Shown piece by piece: positions 7,337 to 14,406 of a stretch of DNA of 20,370 bases. The stretch is from contig JALOTU010000024.1 of assembly GCA_025457725.1 (NCBI GenBank), positions 1 to 20,370 of the forward strand. Direction: 5' to 3'. The stretch's first letter is position 1. Each line of letters starts with the position of its first letter. The stretch comes from Verrucomicrobiota bacterium. Its GTDB lineage: Bacteria > Verrucomicrobiota > Verrucomicrobiia > Limisphaerales > DSYF01. The position numbers were made by a program, and so were the translations under genes. Below the pieces are notes generated by a model, which saw only the letters and a list, made by a program, of their open reading frames with translations, had not been told where the DNA came from and searched no databases.

Positions 7337-8593
7337 TCACTCGTCGAGATACACTCGCGGCAGACGCGTGCGCCAGCCCACGAGCACCTCGTAGGTCACC
7401 GTCCCCTTCCACTGCGCCAGCTCGCGGGCCGTGATTTCCTCGCTGCCCTGGCGCCCCATCAGCACCGCCTCGGACCACATGCCGGCCTCGGGAATGTCGC
7501 TGATGTCCACCATCGTCGCGTCCATGGCGTTGCCGCCGATCACCGGCGCCCGCCGCCCGGCAATGAGCGCATGGCCGCGATTGCGCAGACGCGGGTATCC
7601 GTCCCCGTAACCCACCGGCAGGACCGCGATGCGCCGGGGTTCGTTGGCCCGATAGTGCATGCCATAGCCGACGCATTCACCCGGCTGCAGCGTGCGAATG
7701 CCGGAAACCCGGGTCTTGACGGTCATCACCGGCCGGATCCCCTCAATCCGGCGGCAGACCTGCGACGGGAACACGCCCAGCGGCAGGATGCCGATACGCA
7801 CCATGTCGTGGTGCGCCTGCGGCAGGTCCAGATACCCGCCGGAGTTGCAGAGGTGGCGGTAGTGGACCGGCAGCCGGGCGGCTTCCATGGCCTCCAGCAC
7901 GCCGAGGAAACGGCCGTGCTGCAGCATCGCATAGCCCTTGTCCTGTTCGTCCGACTGCGAAAAGTGACTCATCACCCCTTCCAGCAGCAGCGATTTTTCT
8001 TTGGCGACAAATTCCAGCAGGGGCATGGCGGCATCCCACCGCACCCCGTATCGCGCCATGCCGGTATCGATCTTGACATGCACCGGCACGCGCTTGTTGA
8101 CGCGTGCGGCGGTCCGGGCAAGCGTTTCGGCGGTCGTGATGTCGTTGATGCAGACCGCGAGATGATGCTGCACACACCATGGCAACTCGGTGCCGTGACG
8201 CTCACCCAGCATCAGAATCGGGGCGGTGAAGCCTGCATCGCGGAGAATCATGGCCTCGTGCAGCGTGCTGACCGCCACGCTGCTTACCCCGTGCCCGATG
8301 GCCATGTTGGCCACCTGCAGGATCCCGTGTCCGTAACCGTCATCCTTGACCACGGACATGAGTTTCAGGGCGGCCGGCTTGTCGGCGCCGATGAGGCGGA
8401 AATTGCGTCGCAACTGGGCCAGATTGATTTCGACCCAGGCATTGCGCAAGGGCAGCCGTTCCGTCGATGGTCCGAAGGATTCCTCGCGCCAGATGGTTGC
8501 ATTCTCGCCGCCTGCGGGCGAGGACGTGGAGGTGGGGGCGGGGACAACCGAATAAAACCGTGCCGCGGGAGGCGTGATCTCAACTGTGTGCAT
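7337..8593 (-). CDS. alr: Alanine racemase
   Basis: The 418-residue PLP enzyme of fold type III interconverts L- and D-alanine, supplying D-alanine for peptidoglycan. The PLP lysine is K83 in VVKDDGYGHG (residues 81-90). The catalytic tyrosine is Y310 in ECVGYGMHYRA, followed by GYGDGYPR (328-335) and GGNAMDATMVDIS (353-365). The first 50 residues form a non-conserved, Pro/Ser-rich extension ahead of the usual start (NAWVEINLAQLRRN), making it longer than the common 360-380 residues. The ATG has AGGGA nine bases upstream and lies two bases after the stop of the PurD-like gene, so the two are almost certainly co-transcribed. Pairing with an ATP-grasp ligase-type protein may mean a specialised use of D-alanine. 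Confidence 0.93.
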   Translation of the reverse strand: MHTVEITPPAARFYSVVPAPTSTSSPAGGENATIWREESFGPSTERLPLRNAWVEINLAQLRRNFRLIGADKPAALKLMSVVKDDGYGHGILQVANMAIGHGVSSVAVSTLHEAMILRDAGFTAPILMLGERHGTELPWCVQHHLAVCINDITTAETLARTAARVNKRVPVHVKIDTGMARYGVRWDAAMPLLEFVAKEKSLLLEGVMSHFSQSDEQDKGYAMLQHGRFLGVLEAMEAARLPVHYRHLCNSGGYLDLPQAHHDMVRIGILPLGVFPSQVCRRIEGIRPVMTVKTRVSGIRTLQPGECVGYGMHYRANEPRRIAVLPVGYGDGYPRLRNRGHALIAGRRAPVIGGNAMDATMVDISDIPEAGMWSEAVLMGRQGSEEITARELAQWKGTVTYEVLVGWRTRLPRVYLDE

Positions 8594-8595
8594 TA

Positions 8596-9873
8596 TTAAT
8601 TATCCCTGCCGGGTGGCCAAAGTGTCGTTCCGATATCGGTTCGGTAAAAAGCACCCAAACAACGGATGCGTTGAATGTTCGCTCCGGCCCGACTGACAGC
8701 CGCCTTCCGCGTCTTTCCAAACGCGACCACATCTGCAATGCGCTGCCCGACGGCCATCAATCCCCCCTCCGGGGAACCCTCCACCTCGTTCCACCACACA
8801 TCGCAATCCACCGGGGCCGTGCAACTTACGGGCGTCTTGGGGCCCCGCACCCGAAGGTGGGGATAGCCGTAGCCCGCCAGAGTCACTGAACACCCAAAGG
8901 AAACATCCTTCCGGAACCTCGGCGCAAGCTTTTGATTGCGAACAGTTGTCCACAGCGTATTCACAGGATCTTCCAACAGGCGCAGAATCATCGCTCCGGA
9001 GGTGATGCCCAGGCGGATATTGTACTCGATCACCTTCCACCGGCCGCCATGCAGGCAGGCGGTGACCTGGATGGGACCGTGATAGTTCACCTTCCTGAAC
9101 CAGGGTTGCAGGGGATGCAGGAGCTGTTGCGCCAGACCATACTTGTCACCGGGATCCGCCTCCACCAATCCGCCGAGCGGCGCGCCGCAGACAATCCCCA
9201 TGTCTCCTGCGTGGGCGCGTTTGTATTCCTGATTCGTCACCAGCGAATGAATCTCCCCGCCGCTGACCAGGGCAATATGGCCGGCCTCGGCGCGTCCGAG
9301 GTATTCCTGAAGAAAGACGCCCTCGGCATAATCCACCCGGTCCAGCCACGCGCGCGTTTCCTCCACCGTTTCGCAAACGATCGTGTGCACCGGGCTCCAC
9401 GGCGAGCACAGGGGGTTCTTGATGACATAGGGGACGGGTGATCGCTGGAGCCATTCCAATGCCGCGAGCCGATTCGGCACCACCCGGGATTGTGGGAATG
9501 GGATCTTGTATTGGCGACACAATCGCCGGGCGTAGTCCCGCTCCCGCTCGATCATCATTGCCTCGCCCGTCGGACACAGAATGGGGATGCCGCTGGCCAG
9601 GAGGGATTTCGCCCAGGGCGCCTGCGCCCAGTCAATGGACTGGGGTATGACGAAATCCACCGCGCGTTCCTTCAGCAACGGCACGGGACTGGGATGATCC
9701 CGCGTGTTGAATACCTCCCCCGCCAGGGAGGGTGAATAATGCCCGTAGCTCCTGGTGAGGTAGGTGGAGGCGTCGGCGCCGGCGTCACGCAGAATCCGGG
9801 TGTGGCTGTGGGCAAAGGAACCCACGCCAAACACCATCACGGACGGACCGGAGATACGGGTTTGTCGAGCCAT
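8596..9873 (-). CDS. PurD-like ATP-grasp ligase, divergent
   Basis: The 425-residue protein has the domain order of phosphoribosylamine-glycine ligase (PurD). An N-terminal nucleotide-type domain (VMVFGVGSFAHS, residues 12-23) is followed by CPTGEAMMIERERDYARRLC (100-119), FLQEYLGRAEAGHIALVSGG (187-206), KVIEYNIRLG (280-289), GYGYPHL (334-340) and the PurD-type end IQRIRCLGAFYRTDIG (400-415). The metal-binding Glu and Asn (E283, N285) are kept. Three PurD signatures are lost: the glycine-rich ATP loop (AAGKG) reads SPWSPVH, the GPE-PL motif reads PQSIDWAQAPWA, and GDPE after the metal site reads GITS. It is probably an ATP-grasp enzyme with another substrate. ATG 9873 is chosen over TTG 9954 because homology begins there. 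Confidence 0.75.
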   Translation of the reverse strand: MARQTRISGPSVMVFGVGSFAHSHTRILRDAGADASTYLTRSYGHYSPSLAGEVFNTRDHPSPVPLLKERAVDFVIPQSIDWAQAPWAKSLLASGIPILCPTGEAMMIERERDYARRLCRQYKIPFPQSRVVPNRLAALEWLQRSPVPYVIKNPLCSPWSPVHTIVCETVEETRAWLDRVDYAEGVFLQEYLGRAEAGHIALVSGGEIHSLVTNQEYKRAHAGDMGIVCGAPLGGLVEADPGDKYGLAQQLLHPLQPWFRKVNYHGPIQVTACLHGGRWKVIEYNIRLGITSGAMILRLLEDPVNTLWTTVRNQKLAPRFRKDVSFGCSVTLAGYGYPHLRVRGPKTPVSCTAPVDCDVWWNEVEGSPEGGLMAVGQRIADVVAFGKTRKAAVSRAGANIQRIRCLGAFYRTDIGTTLWPPGRDN

Positions 9874-10024
9874 GAACGCGCGGGGCGGGACGGGGAATCC
9901 GCGGGTGCAACCGGAAAGGGAAACCACCTTCGCCGCCGTGGCGCGATGAAGCAAGAAGCGGGAGCTGGAAGCAAGTGATTTGTGTTGCCCGGCGACGATC
10001 CACGGTCACCGGATGTCTCCGATT

Positions 10025-10210
10025 TCAGCCGTTGAACAACGCGACGATCTCCCCTCGCACCCTCTCCAGCCGCTGCTGGTCCTCGTAACGCTTCTTGGCC
10101 ACCAACTGCACCAGTTCCGGTTTGGATCCCGCGGGGATGCCGGCATGCAGCTCGACCTTCAGCTCCACCAGTTCCTCGATCAGCTCTAAAAGTCTGTCTC
10201 CGTCAGTCAT
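10025..10210 (-). CDS. Small helical protein of unknown function
   Basis: The 61-residue protein MTDGDRLLELIEELVELKVE... is almost entirely charged amphipathic helix, with heptad-like Leu/Val spacing and a Gly/Pro break in the middle (AGIPAGSKPEL). It ends GEIVALFNG. I recognise no family; a short coiled-coil adaptor is possible. ATG 10210 is chosen because the upstream extension in the same frame is His/Pro/Arg-rich and not protein-like. The AGACGG purine run just upstream is a weak ribosome-binding site. It is the first gene of the minus-strand cluster, 151 bases ahead of the PurD-like gene, and is divergent from fic. Confidence 0.55.
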   Translation of the reverse strand: MTDGDRLLELIEELVELKVELHAGIPAGSKPELVQLVAKKRYEDQQRLERVRGEIVALFNG

Positions 10211-10226
10211 GACCGTCTGGTGAGCA

Positions 10227-10258
10227 CACCCGGTGCCCGAAGGGTGCGGGTGCGGTTT
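10227..10258 (+). other. Bulged hairpin followed by T-rich run in the fic leader region
   Basis: CACCCG (10227-10232) pairs with CGGGTG (10247-10252). After one bulged G, five inner pairs close on a GAA loop (10239-10241). TTT at 10256-10258, part of TTTATT, follows four bases later. Read on the plus strand it resembles an intrinsic terminator or attenuator upstream of fic. The complementary strand also folds, in the leader of the small gene starting at 10210. Confidence 0.35.
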
Positions 10259-10315
10259 ATTCCGATCCCGGTGACATCCACGCACTTCCCATGGGCCGCC
10301 AACTGTGGTTTGCTG

Positions 10316-10332
10316 GGGCCGGAGTCCGGCCC
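10316..10332 (+). promoter_or_regulatory. Perfect inverted repeat covering the fic ribosome-binding site
   Basis: GGGCCGGA (10316-10323), one G, then TCCGGCCC (10325-10332) is a perfect 8+8 inverted repeat ending directly before the fic ATG. The ribosome-binding GGAG (10321-10324) lies at its centre. As RNA it can form a six-pair all-GC stem with a five-base loop. Confidence 0.45.
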
Positions 10333-11418
10333 ATGACCTTTAATCCCGCTGAACCGCACAACGATCTGCCGCTGCTTCCCCCCCGTGCCGAGTTGGAAAC
10401 CCGGGCCGTGCTCAAGAAATGCGTCACCGCAACCCGGGCGCTGGCCGAACTCAAGGGGGCCGGGGACCTGATTCCCAATCAGTCCATGCTCATCAACGCC
10501 ATCCCGCTCCAGGAGGCCAAGCTGAGTTCGGAGATCGAGAACATCGTTACCACGCAGGATGCGCTGTTTCATGCCGCGCTCGACGAGGCGCGCCACACCG
10601 ATCCCCACACCAAGGAGGTGCTGCGCTATCGCACGGCGCTGAAACGCGGATTCGAAGCCGTACAGACCGGGCCCTTCCAAATTGAATTATTGGAGGAGAT
10701 CTGCAGCACCCTGAGGGATGAAACGGTCAAATTCCGGGCCGAGGAAGACGGCGTGTACATCGGCAACCCCGCCGCCCGCACCATCACTTACACCCCGCCG
10801 GACGGGGGCGCCGTCCTGCAGGCCAAACTGCGCAATCTGGAGGCGTTCCTGATGGGCGCCGAGGATGTTGATCCCCTGGTGCGCATGGCCGTGGCCCATT
10901 ACCAGTTCGAGGCCATCCATCCCTTCACGGATGGCAACGGCCGCACCGGCCGCATCCTGAACATCCTGTTTCTGGTTCACGCCGGGTTGATCCGCATCCC
11001 GGTCCTTTACCTCAGCCGTTTCCTCATTCAGCACAAGGCCGAGTACTACCGTCTCCTCCGGGCCGTGACCGAGGAAGCCCGGTGGGAGGAGTGGAACCTC
11101 TTCATGCTGGAGGCCGTCGAGGAGACCGCGAACTGGACCACCAGCCGCATCATCGCCATTCGCGACCTGTTCGACCGGACATTGGCCCGCTGCCGCTCCG
11201 CCCTGCCGGCCAAGGTCTATTCCAAGGAATTGGTGGAGCTCATCTTTGCCGAGCCCTATTGCAAGATTCAGTTTCTGGTCGAGGCGGGCATCGCCCAACG
11301 CCAGACCGCCTCGGAATACCTCAGGGAACTGGCGCGGATTGGCATCCTGACGGGCGAAAAGCGCGGGCGGGAGGTGATCTACAAGCACCCGGCCTTGCTC
11401 CGGGTGCTGACAGAATGA
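10333..11418 (+). CDS. Fic-domain protein AMP transferase, class II
   Basis: The 361-residue protein has the SoFic layout. It starts MTFNPAEPHNDLPLLPP, followed by an inhibitory helix with SSEIEN (residues 65-70), matching [S/T]xxxE[G/N]. The Fic core carries HPFTDGNGRTGR at 196-207 (catalytic His196), and the flap region is near YIGNPAARTITYTPP (142-156). A C-terminal winged-helix-like part (IAQRQTASEYLRELARIGIL) follows. Such enzymes transfer AMP from ATP to hydroxyl groups of target proteins, and Glu69 is expected to hold the enzyme inactive by blocking the ATP gamma-phosphate. ATG 10333 is chosen over 10291 because it has GGAG eight bases upstream and matches the family start. The 3' end overlaps the convergent TM2 gene by 40 bases. 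No antitoxin gene is adjacent, as expected when inhibition is internal. Confidence 0.93.
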   Translation: MTFNPAEPHNDLPLLPPRAELETRAVLKKCVTATRALAELKGAGDLIPNQSMLINAIPLQEAKLSSEIENIVTTQDALFHAALDEARHTDPHTKEVLRYRTALKRGFEAVQTGPFQIELLEEICSTLRDETVKFRAEEDGVYIGNPAARTITYTPPDGGAVLQAKLRNLEAFLMGAEDVDPLVRMAVAHYQFEAIHPFTDGNGRTGRILNILFLVHAGLIRIPVLYLSRFLIQHKAEYYRLLRAVTEEARWEEWNLFMLEAVEETANWTTSRIIAIRDLFDRTLARCRSALPAKVYSKELVELIFAEPYCKIQFLVEAGIAQRQTASEYLRELARIGILTGEKRGREVIYKHPALLRVLTE

Positions 11419-11813
11419 CCCCCGTAATTCAACTCGCTGATTTGGGTGTTGAGTGTCAGAAAGTCGTAAAGAATCCCCATGCCCAGGAGGCCAAACGTCA
11501 GCAGATACATCAGCCCCGTGCCCCATTTGCCCATGTAGAATCGGTGCACCCCGAAAAACCCCAGAAACGTCAGCAGCAGCCAGGCAACCGAGTAGTCAAT
11601 GGGCCCGGCCACAAACCGACGGTCGGCGGAACGATCCAGGAAGGGAATCAGGAACAAGTCCACGATCCAGCCAATAAGGAACAGTCCGGCGGTGAAAAAC
11701 CAGATCACACCGGTCACCGGACGGCCGTAATAAAACCGGTGAGCCCCGGTGAAGCCAAACAGCCAGAGCAGATAGCCGATGAGCTTGCTGTGTGTGTCGG
11801 GAGAGGCGTTCAT
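11379..11813 (-). CDS. Tandem TM2-domain membrane protein
   Basis: The 144-residue protein has two TM2 domains in a row. The first is GYLLWLFGFTGAHRFYYGRP (residues 13-32) plus a second helix near 34-57. The second is WLLLTFLGFFGVHRFYMGKW (78-97) plus a helix near 100-120. Each unit has the family's G-x-x-G-x-HRFY-x-G turn between two membrane helices, giving four membrane segments. TM2 proteins are widespread and their function is poorly defined. The polar C-terminal tail runs into the 3' end of fic on the opposite strand, so the two messages would be complementary over 40 bases. It is divergent from the gene at 12035. Confidence 0.85.
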   Translation of the reverse strand: MNASPDTHSKLIGYLLWLFGFTGAHRFYYGRPVTGVIWFFTAGLFLIGWIVDLFLIPFLDRSADRRFVAGPIDYSVAWLLLTFLGFFGVHRFYMGKWGTGLMYLLTFGLLGMGILYDFLTLNTQISELNYGGHSVSTRSKAGCL

Positions 11814-11915
11814 GTCGGACTCACCCTAACCAGCGGCCCGTGGCGGAATCAATTACAGAGCTCCGTTTTGTCGTGGGGGTCGTGCAGCTCCTTCGCCACC
11901 CGCTAACGCGTTCGA

Positions 11916-11936
11916 GGTCGTCGCAGCGCGACGACC
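11916..11936. repeat. Perfect 9-bp inverted repeat (hairpin)
   Basis: GGTCGTCGC (11916-11924), AGC, then GCGACGACC (11928-11936) forms a perfect nine-pair stem with a three-base loop. It sits in the region between two divergent genes, so a terminator is unlikely. It may be an operator or a copy of an interspersed palindromic repeat. No T-run follows on either strand. Confidence 0.5.
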
Positions 11937-11987
11937 GCTGCCTGGCGGAAACTGCGTTGCGACCCTGCCCCAAGCCCCAGCCAAAAA

Positions 11988-12016
11988 TTGACATTGGCTC
12001 GGGTCCCCCGTACCCG
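11988..12016 (+). promoter_or_regulatory. Possible sigma-70-type promoter for the small membrane protein pair
   Basis: TTGACA (11988-11993) is a perfect -35 element preceded by an A-run. At 17-base spacing the -10 position reads TACCCG (12011-12016), a poor match to TATAAT. The site lies about 20 bases before the ATG at 12035, so it is well placed but weak. Confidence 0.28.
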
Positions 12017-12034
12017 CTAAAGTCGGGACAGGTT

Positions 12035-12277
12035 ATGAACAAACTCCTTACCCCGTCGGTGCTGTCACTGCTGGTGGGCGCAAGCGCGATGGCCTCGGTG
12101 ATCCTGTGCGTCATGCACATCCGCTCCATCCAGGGCACCCAGCAACAGCTGCTGGCCGTCCAGAGGAATCAGGCGATGATGAACGGACTCGTCGCGGATC
12201 TCTACGCCTACGGCAAAACCAATTCCGCCATCAGACCCCTGCTCGACTCGATCAGGGCCAAACCCGTCCAACCATGA
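12035..12277 (+). CDS. Small single-pass membrane protein of unknown function
   Basis: The 80-residue protein has one membrane segment at about residues 8-27 (SVLSLLVGASAMASVILCVM). A short helix rich in Gln follows (IRSIQGTQQQLLAVQRNQ), then the tail LVADLYAYGKTNSAIRPLLD. ATG 12035 has AGG just upstream (12030-12032). Its stop overlaps the start of the next gene as ATGA, so the pair is translationally coupled. The tail aligns without gaps with residues 111-131 of the next protein, suggesting that the two are divergent paralogs and perhaps partners. No known family is recognised. Confidence 0.7.
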   Translation: MNKLLTPSVLSLLVGASAMASVILCVMHIRSIQGTQQQLLAVQRNQAMMNGLVADLYAYGKTNSAIRPLLDSIRAKPVQP

Positions 12278-12720
12278 GCCAGCAAGATTCACTTTTTCAG
12301 GAGCCCGGCGCCACCGGTCCCGTCGCCGCCTCCACAAACGTATCCGCCCAACCGGTCCCCGGCGGTTCCCTCCGGGGCGATGAGCTTGCGCGTGAGTTGA
12401 AGGCCGCCCAGAGGACCGTCTTCAACCTGCTGATCCTGCTGCTGGTCGTCAGCGGCACCTTGTCGATTTTTCTGCTGCAGCAGGTTCGTCATGACCGGGC
12501 GGACCTGGCCGGATTGAGGGTTCAGAAGGAACAGCTGGAGCAGGCACACCAGGCGATTGCAAATTACAACCTGCAGACCGTCCCGGCGGTGAGGCAGTTC
12601 CTCCAGCAGTTGAGCAGCTACGCCCAGACCCATCCGGACGTCATTCCCATCCTGATGAAATATGGTCTGACCGAGTCCAGCGCGACCCCGACGGGTGCGG
12701 CGGCCGGGCAGGAACGCTGA
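12274..12720 (+). CDS. Small single-pass membrane protein with coiled coil, paralog of the preceding gene
   Basis: The 148-residue protein has a polar N-terminus of about 45 residues and a membrane helix at about 49-69 (VFNLLILLLVVSGTLSIFLL). A coiled-coil-like helix follows at about 70-105 (RADLAGLRVQKEQLEQAHQA), then a tail with FLQQLSSYAQTHPDVIPILM. It starts at ATG 12274 inside the stop region of the upstream gene. The upstream protein has the same order: membrane helix, Gln-rich helix, then L-x-x-Y-x-x-T-x-x-x-[VI]-x-P-[IL]-L. The long C-terminal part probably lies outside the cytoplasmic membrane, though orientation is not certain. Function unknown. Confidence 0.75.
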   Translation: MSQQDSLFQEPGATGPVAASTNVSAQPVPGGSLRGDELARELKAAQRTVFNLLILLLVVSGTLSIFLLQQVRHDRADLAGLRVQKEQLEQAHQAIANYNLQTVPAVRQFLQQLSSYAQTHPDVIPILMKYGLTESSATPTGAAAGQER

Positions 12721-12737
12721 ATCGTTGGCTCCGTTAC

Positions 12738-12758
12738 CGCCACCCCGAACCGGTGGCG
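12738..12758 (+). terminator. Hairpin after the small membrane protein pair
   Basis: CGCCACC (12738-12744) pairs with GGTGGCG (12752-12758) around a seven-base loop, 17 bases after the stop at 12720. No T-run follows, so if it ends transcription it probably needs Rho. Confidence 0.3.
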
Positions 12759-12865
12759 ATGGGTGAGTGGGCCTTCACGGACCGTGGAGACGTTGCCAAA
12801 CCCCGGCCGTTCGACAGAATTGGTTCGCCTTCGATGACGCTTTTCCCTAATCAATCGGACAGTCA

Positions 12866-13744
12866 ATGAAATCCATGACGGGCTGCGGGCGCGGCGAATG
12901 CGTCCAGGACGGTTTCAAGGTCGCGGTCGAGGTCCAATCCATCAATCGCAAACAGGCGGACATCCAGGTGGACCTGCCGCGCGATCTGGAAGTGCTGGAA
13001 TCCGCCGTCCGCAACACGATCCATCAAGTGGTGTCCCGCGGCCGGCTGACCGTGAAGGTATTGTTGCAGGCGCCCACCGGACGCAAATCCGCGCGGATGC
13101 ACCTGAACCGCGCGCTGGCCAAGGCCTACACCCGGGAACTGCGCGCGCTGGCCAAGGAGTTGAAGCTGGAGGATACCGTCTCGCTGGATCACCTGATTCG
13201 CGCTCCGGGTGTTTTTCAAACGGATGAACAACTGGTCCAGGCCGAGGATTTCTGGCCGGCCATCGAGAAGGCACTGCAGCAGGCGCTGACGGCGCTCCTG
13301 AAGATGCGCTCCCGGGAGGGCGCGCATCTGGCGAAGGATCTTGCGGGACGCATCCGCACCATGCAGCAAGCCGCCGCCCGGGTCCACCAGCGGGCCCCCA
13401 TGGTCGCGGAACATCACCGCCGGCAGTTGATCGAACGCGCTCGCAGTGCGGGGGTGGAAATGGGGGTTGATGATGATCGCCTGCTCAAGGAGATCGTGAT
13501 TTTCGCCGACCGTTCGGATATCAGCGAGGAACTGACCCGGCTGGAGAGTCATTTCCGGCAGTTCGACTCGCTGGCCAAATCCAGGGAACCGGTTGGACGC
13601 ACCCTGGACTTTCTGGCCCAGGAAATGAACCGCGAGATCAACACCATCGGGTCCAAGGCGAATGACGGCGAGATTTCGCATGCGGTGGTGACCCTGAAAA
13701 CCGAGTTGGAAAAGTTCCGTGAACAGGCGCAGAATGTCGAGTAA
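12866..13744 (+). CDS. yicC: YicC-family endoribonuclease
   Basis: The 292-residue protein begins MKSMTGCGRGE, the diagnostic YicC start, with EVQSINRKQADIQVDLPRDL after it. It ends in the DUF1732 block DRSDISEELTRLESHFRQFD, then GRTLDFLAQEMNREINTIGS and ISHAVVTLKTELEKFREQAQNVE. YicC proteins are cytoplasmic endoribonucleases, implicated in E. coli in small-RNA turnover. Length is typical. The gene precedes gmk, as in many bacteria, and the two lie 13 bases apart or overlap depending on the gmk start. No strong ribosome-binding site is seen. Confidence 0.95.
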   Translation: MKSMTGCGRGECVQDGFKVAVEVQSINRKQADIQVDLPRDLEVLESAVRNTIHQVVSRGRLTVKVLLQAPTGRKSARMHLNRALAKAYTRELRALAKELKLEDTVSLDHLIRAPGVFQTDEQLVQAEDFWPAIEKALQQALTALLKMRSREGAHLAKDLAGRIRTMQQAAARVHQRAPMVAEHHRRQLIERARSAGVEMGVDDDRLLKEIVIFADRSDISEELTRLESHFRQFDSLAKSREPVGRTLDFLAQEMNREINTIGSKANDGEISHAVVTLKTELEKFREQAQNVE

Positions 13745-13757
13745 GGCGACGCAACCC

Positions 13758-14381
13758 ATGGCCCAGTCCCAAGCCAAACCGTTGATGTTCCTGATCTCCG
13801 CCCCTTCAGGTGCGGGCAAAACAACGCTGTGCACGAACCTCCTCGAGGCCTCGTCCAACCTGCGCCGGGTCATCACCTGCACCACCCGTCCGCCGCGCGC
13901 CGGGGAGCAGGACGGGGTTGACTACCATTTCCTGGATCCCGCCACCTTCCTGCGCCGAGTGCAATCCGGTCACTTTCTCGAGCATGCCTCGGTGTATGGG
14001 AACAGTTACGGCACACTGAAGTCCGAGGTGGCGGAGAAACTCGATCAGGGATTCGAATTGTTGATCAACGTGGATGTGCAGGGGGCGGCCTCCATCCGCA
14101 AGGCGGCCGGGACCGATCCCGCCCTTGGACGCGCCCTGGTGACCATTTTCCTGACGCCCCCGTCCATGGAGATTCTCGAACAACGCCTGCGCACGCGGGC
14201 GGCCGACCCTGACGACGTGATTCGCCGACGACTGACCATGGCGCGACAGGAGGCGGCTCAATGGCGTCACTTTGATTACCTCCTGTTGAGCGGCACGCCG
14301 GAGGAGGATACCCGGCGGGCCCTGGCCATTATGGAAGCCGAGCGCATGCGGTGCCAGCGGGCGGCCCCGCTGCAACTGTGA
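13758..14381 (+). CDS. gmk: Guanylate kinase
   Basis: The 207-residue protein converts GMP and ATP to GDP and ADP. The P-loop is SAPSGAGKTT (residues 14-23), followed by the GMP-binding segment TCTTRPPRAGEQDGVDYHFL and later LLINVDVQGAASIRK. VTIFLTPPSMEILEQRLRTR precedes a lid region with RRLTMARQEAAQW and FDYLLLS. ATG 13758 gives the normal family length. An in-frame ATG at 13734 would add eight residues and overlap yicC by 11 bases, which would also be plausible for coupled translation. The gene is followed after 25 bases by coaC, with no room for rpoZ, which lies here in many other bacteria. Confidence 0.95.
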   Translation: MAQSQAKPLMFLISAPSGAGKTTLCTNLLEASSNLRRVITCTTRPPRAGEQDGVDYHFLDPATFLRRVQSGHFLEHASVYGNSYGTLKSEVAEKLDQGFELLINVDVQGAASIRKAAGTDPALGRALVTIFLTPPSMEILEQRLRTRAADPDDVIRRRLTMARQEAAQWRHFDYLLLSGTPEEDTRRALAIMEAERMRCQRAAPLQL

Positions 14382-14406
14382 GCTTCCGCATCCCGAAACA
14401 GACATC

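Noticed and set aside
7307..8599. 430-residue plus-strand open frame
   Set aside because: It is antisense to alr, whose PLP and catalytic motifs are clear; composition is His/Arg/Gly-rich.
10025..11418. Toxin-antitoxin pair formed by the 61-residue protein and Fic
   Set aside because: The genes are divergent and the Fic protein carries its own inhibitory SSEIEN helix, so a separate antitoxin is not expected.
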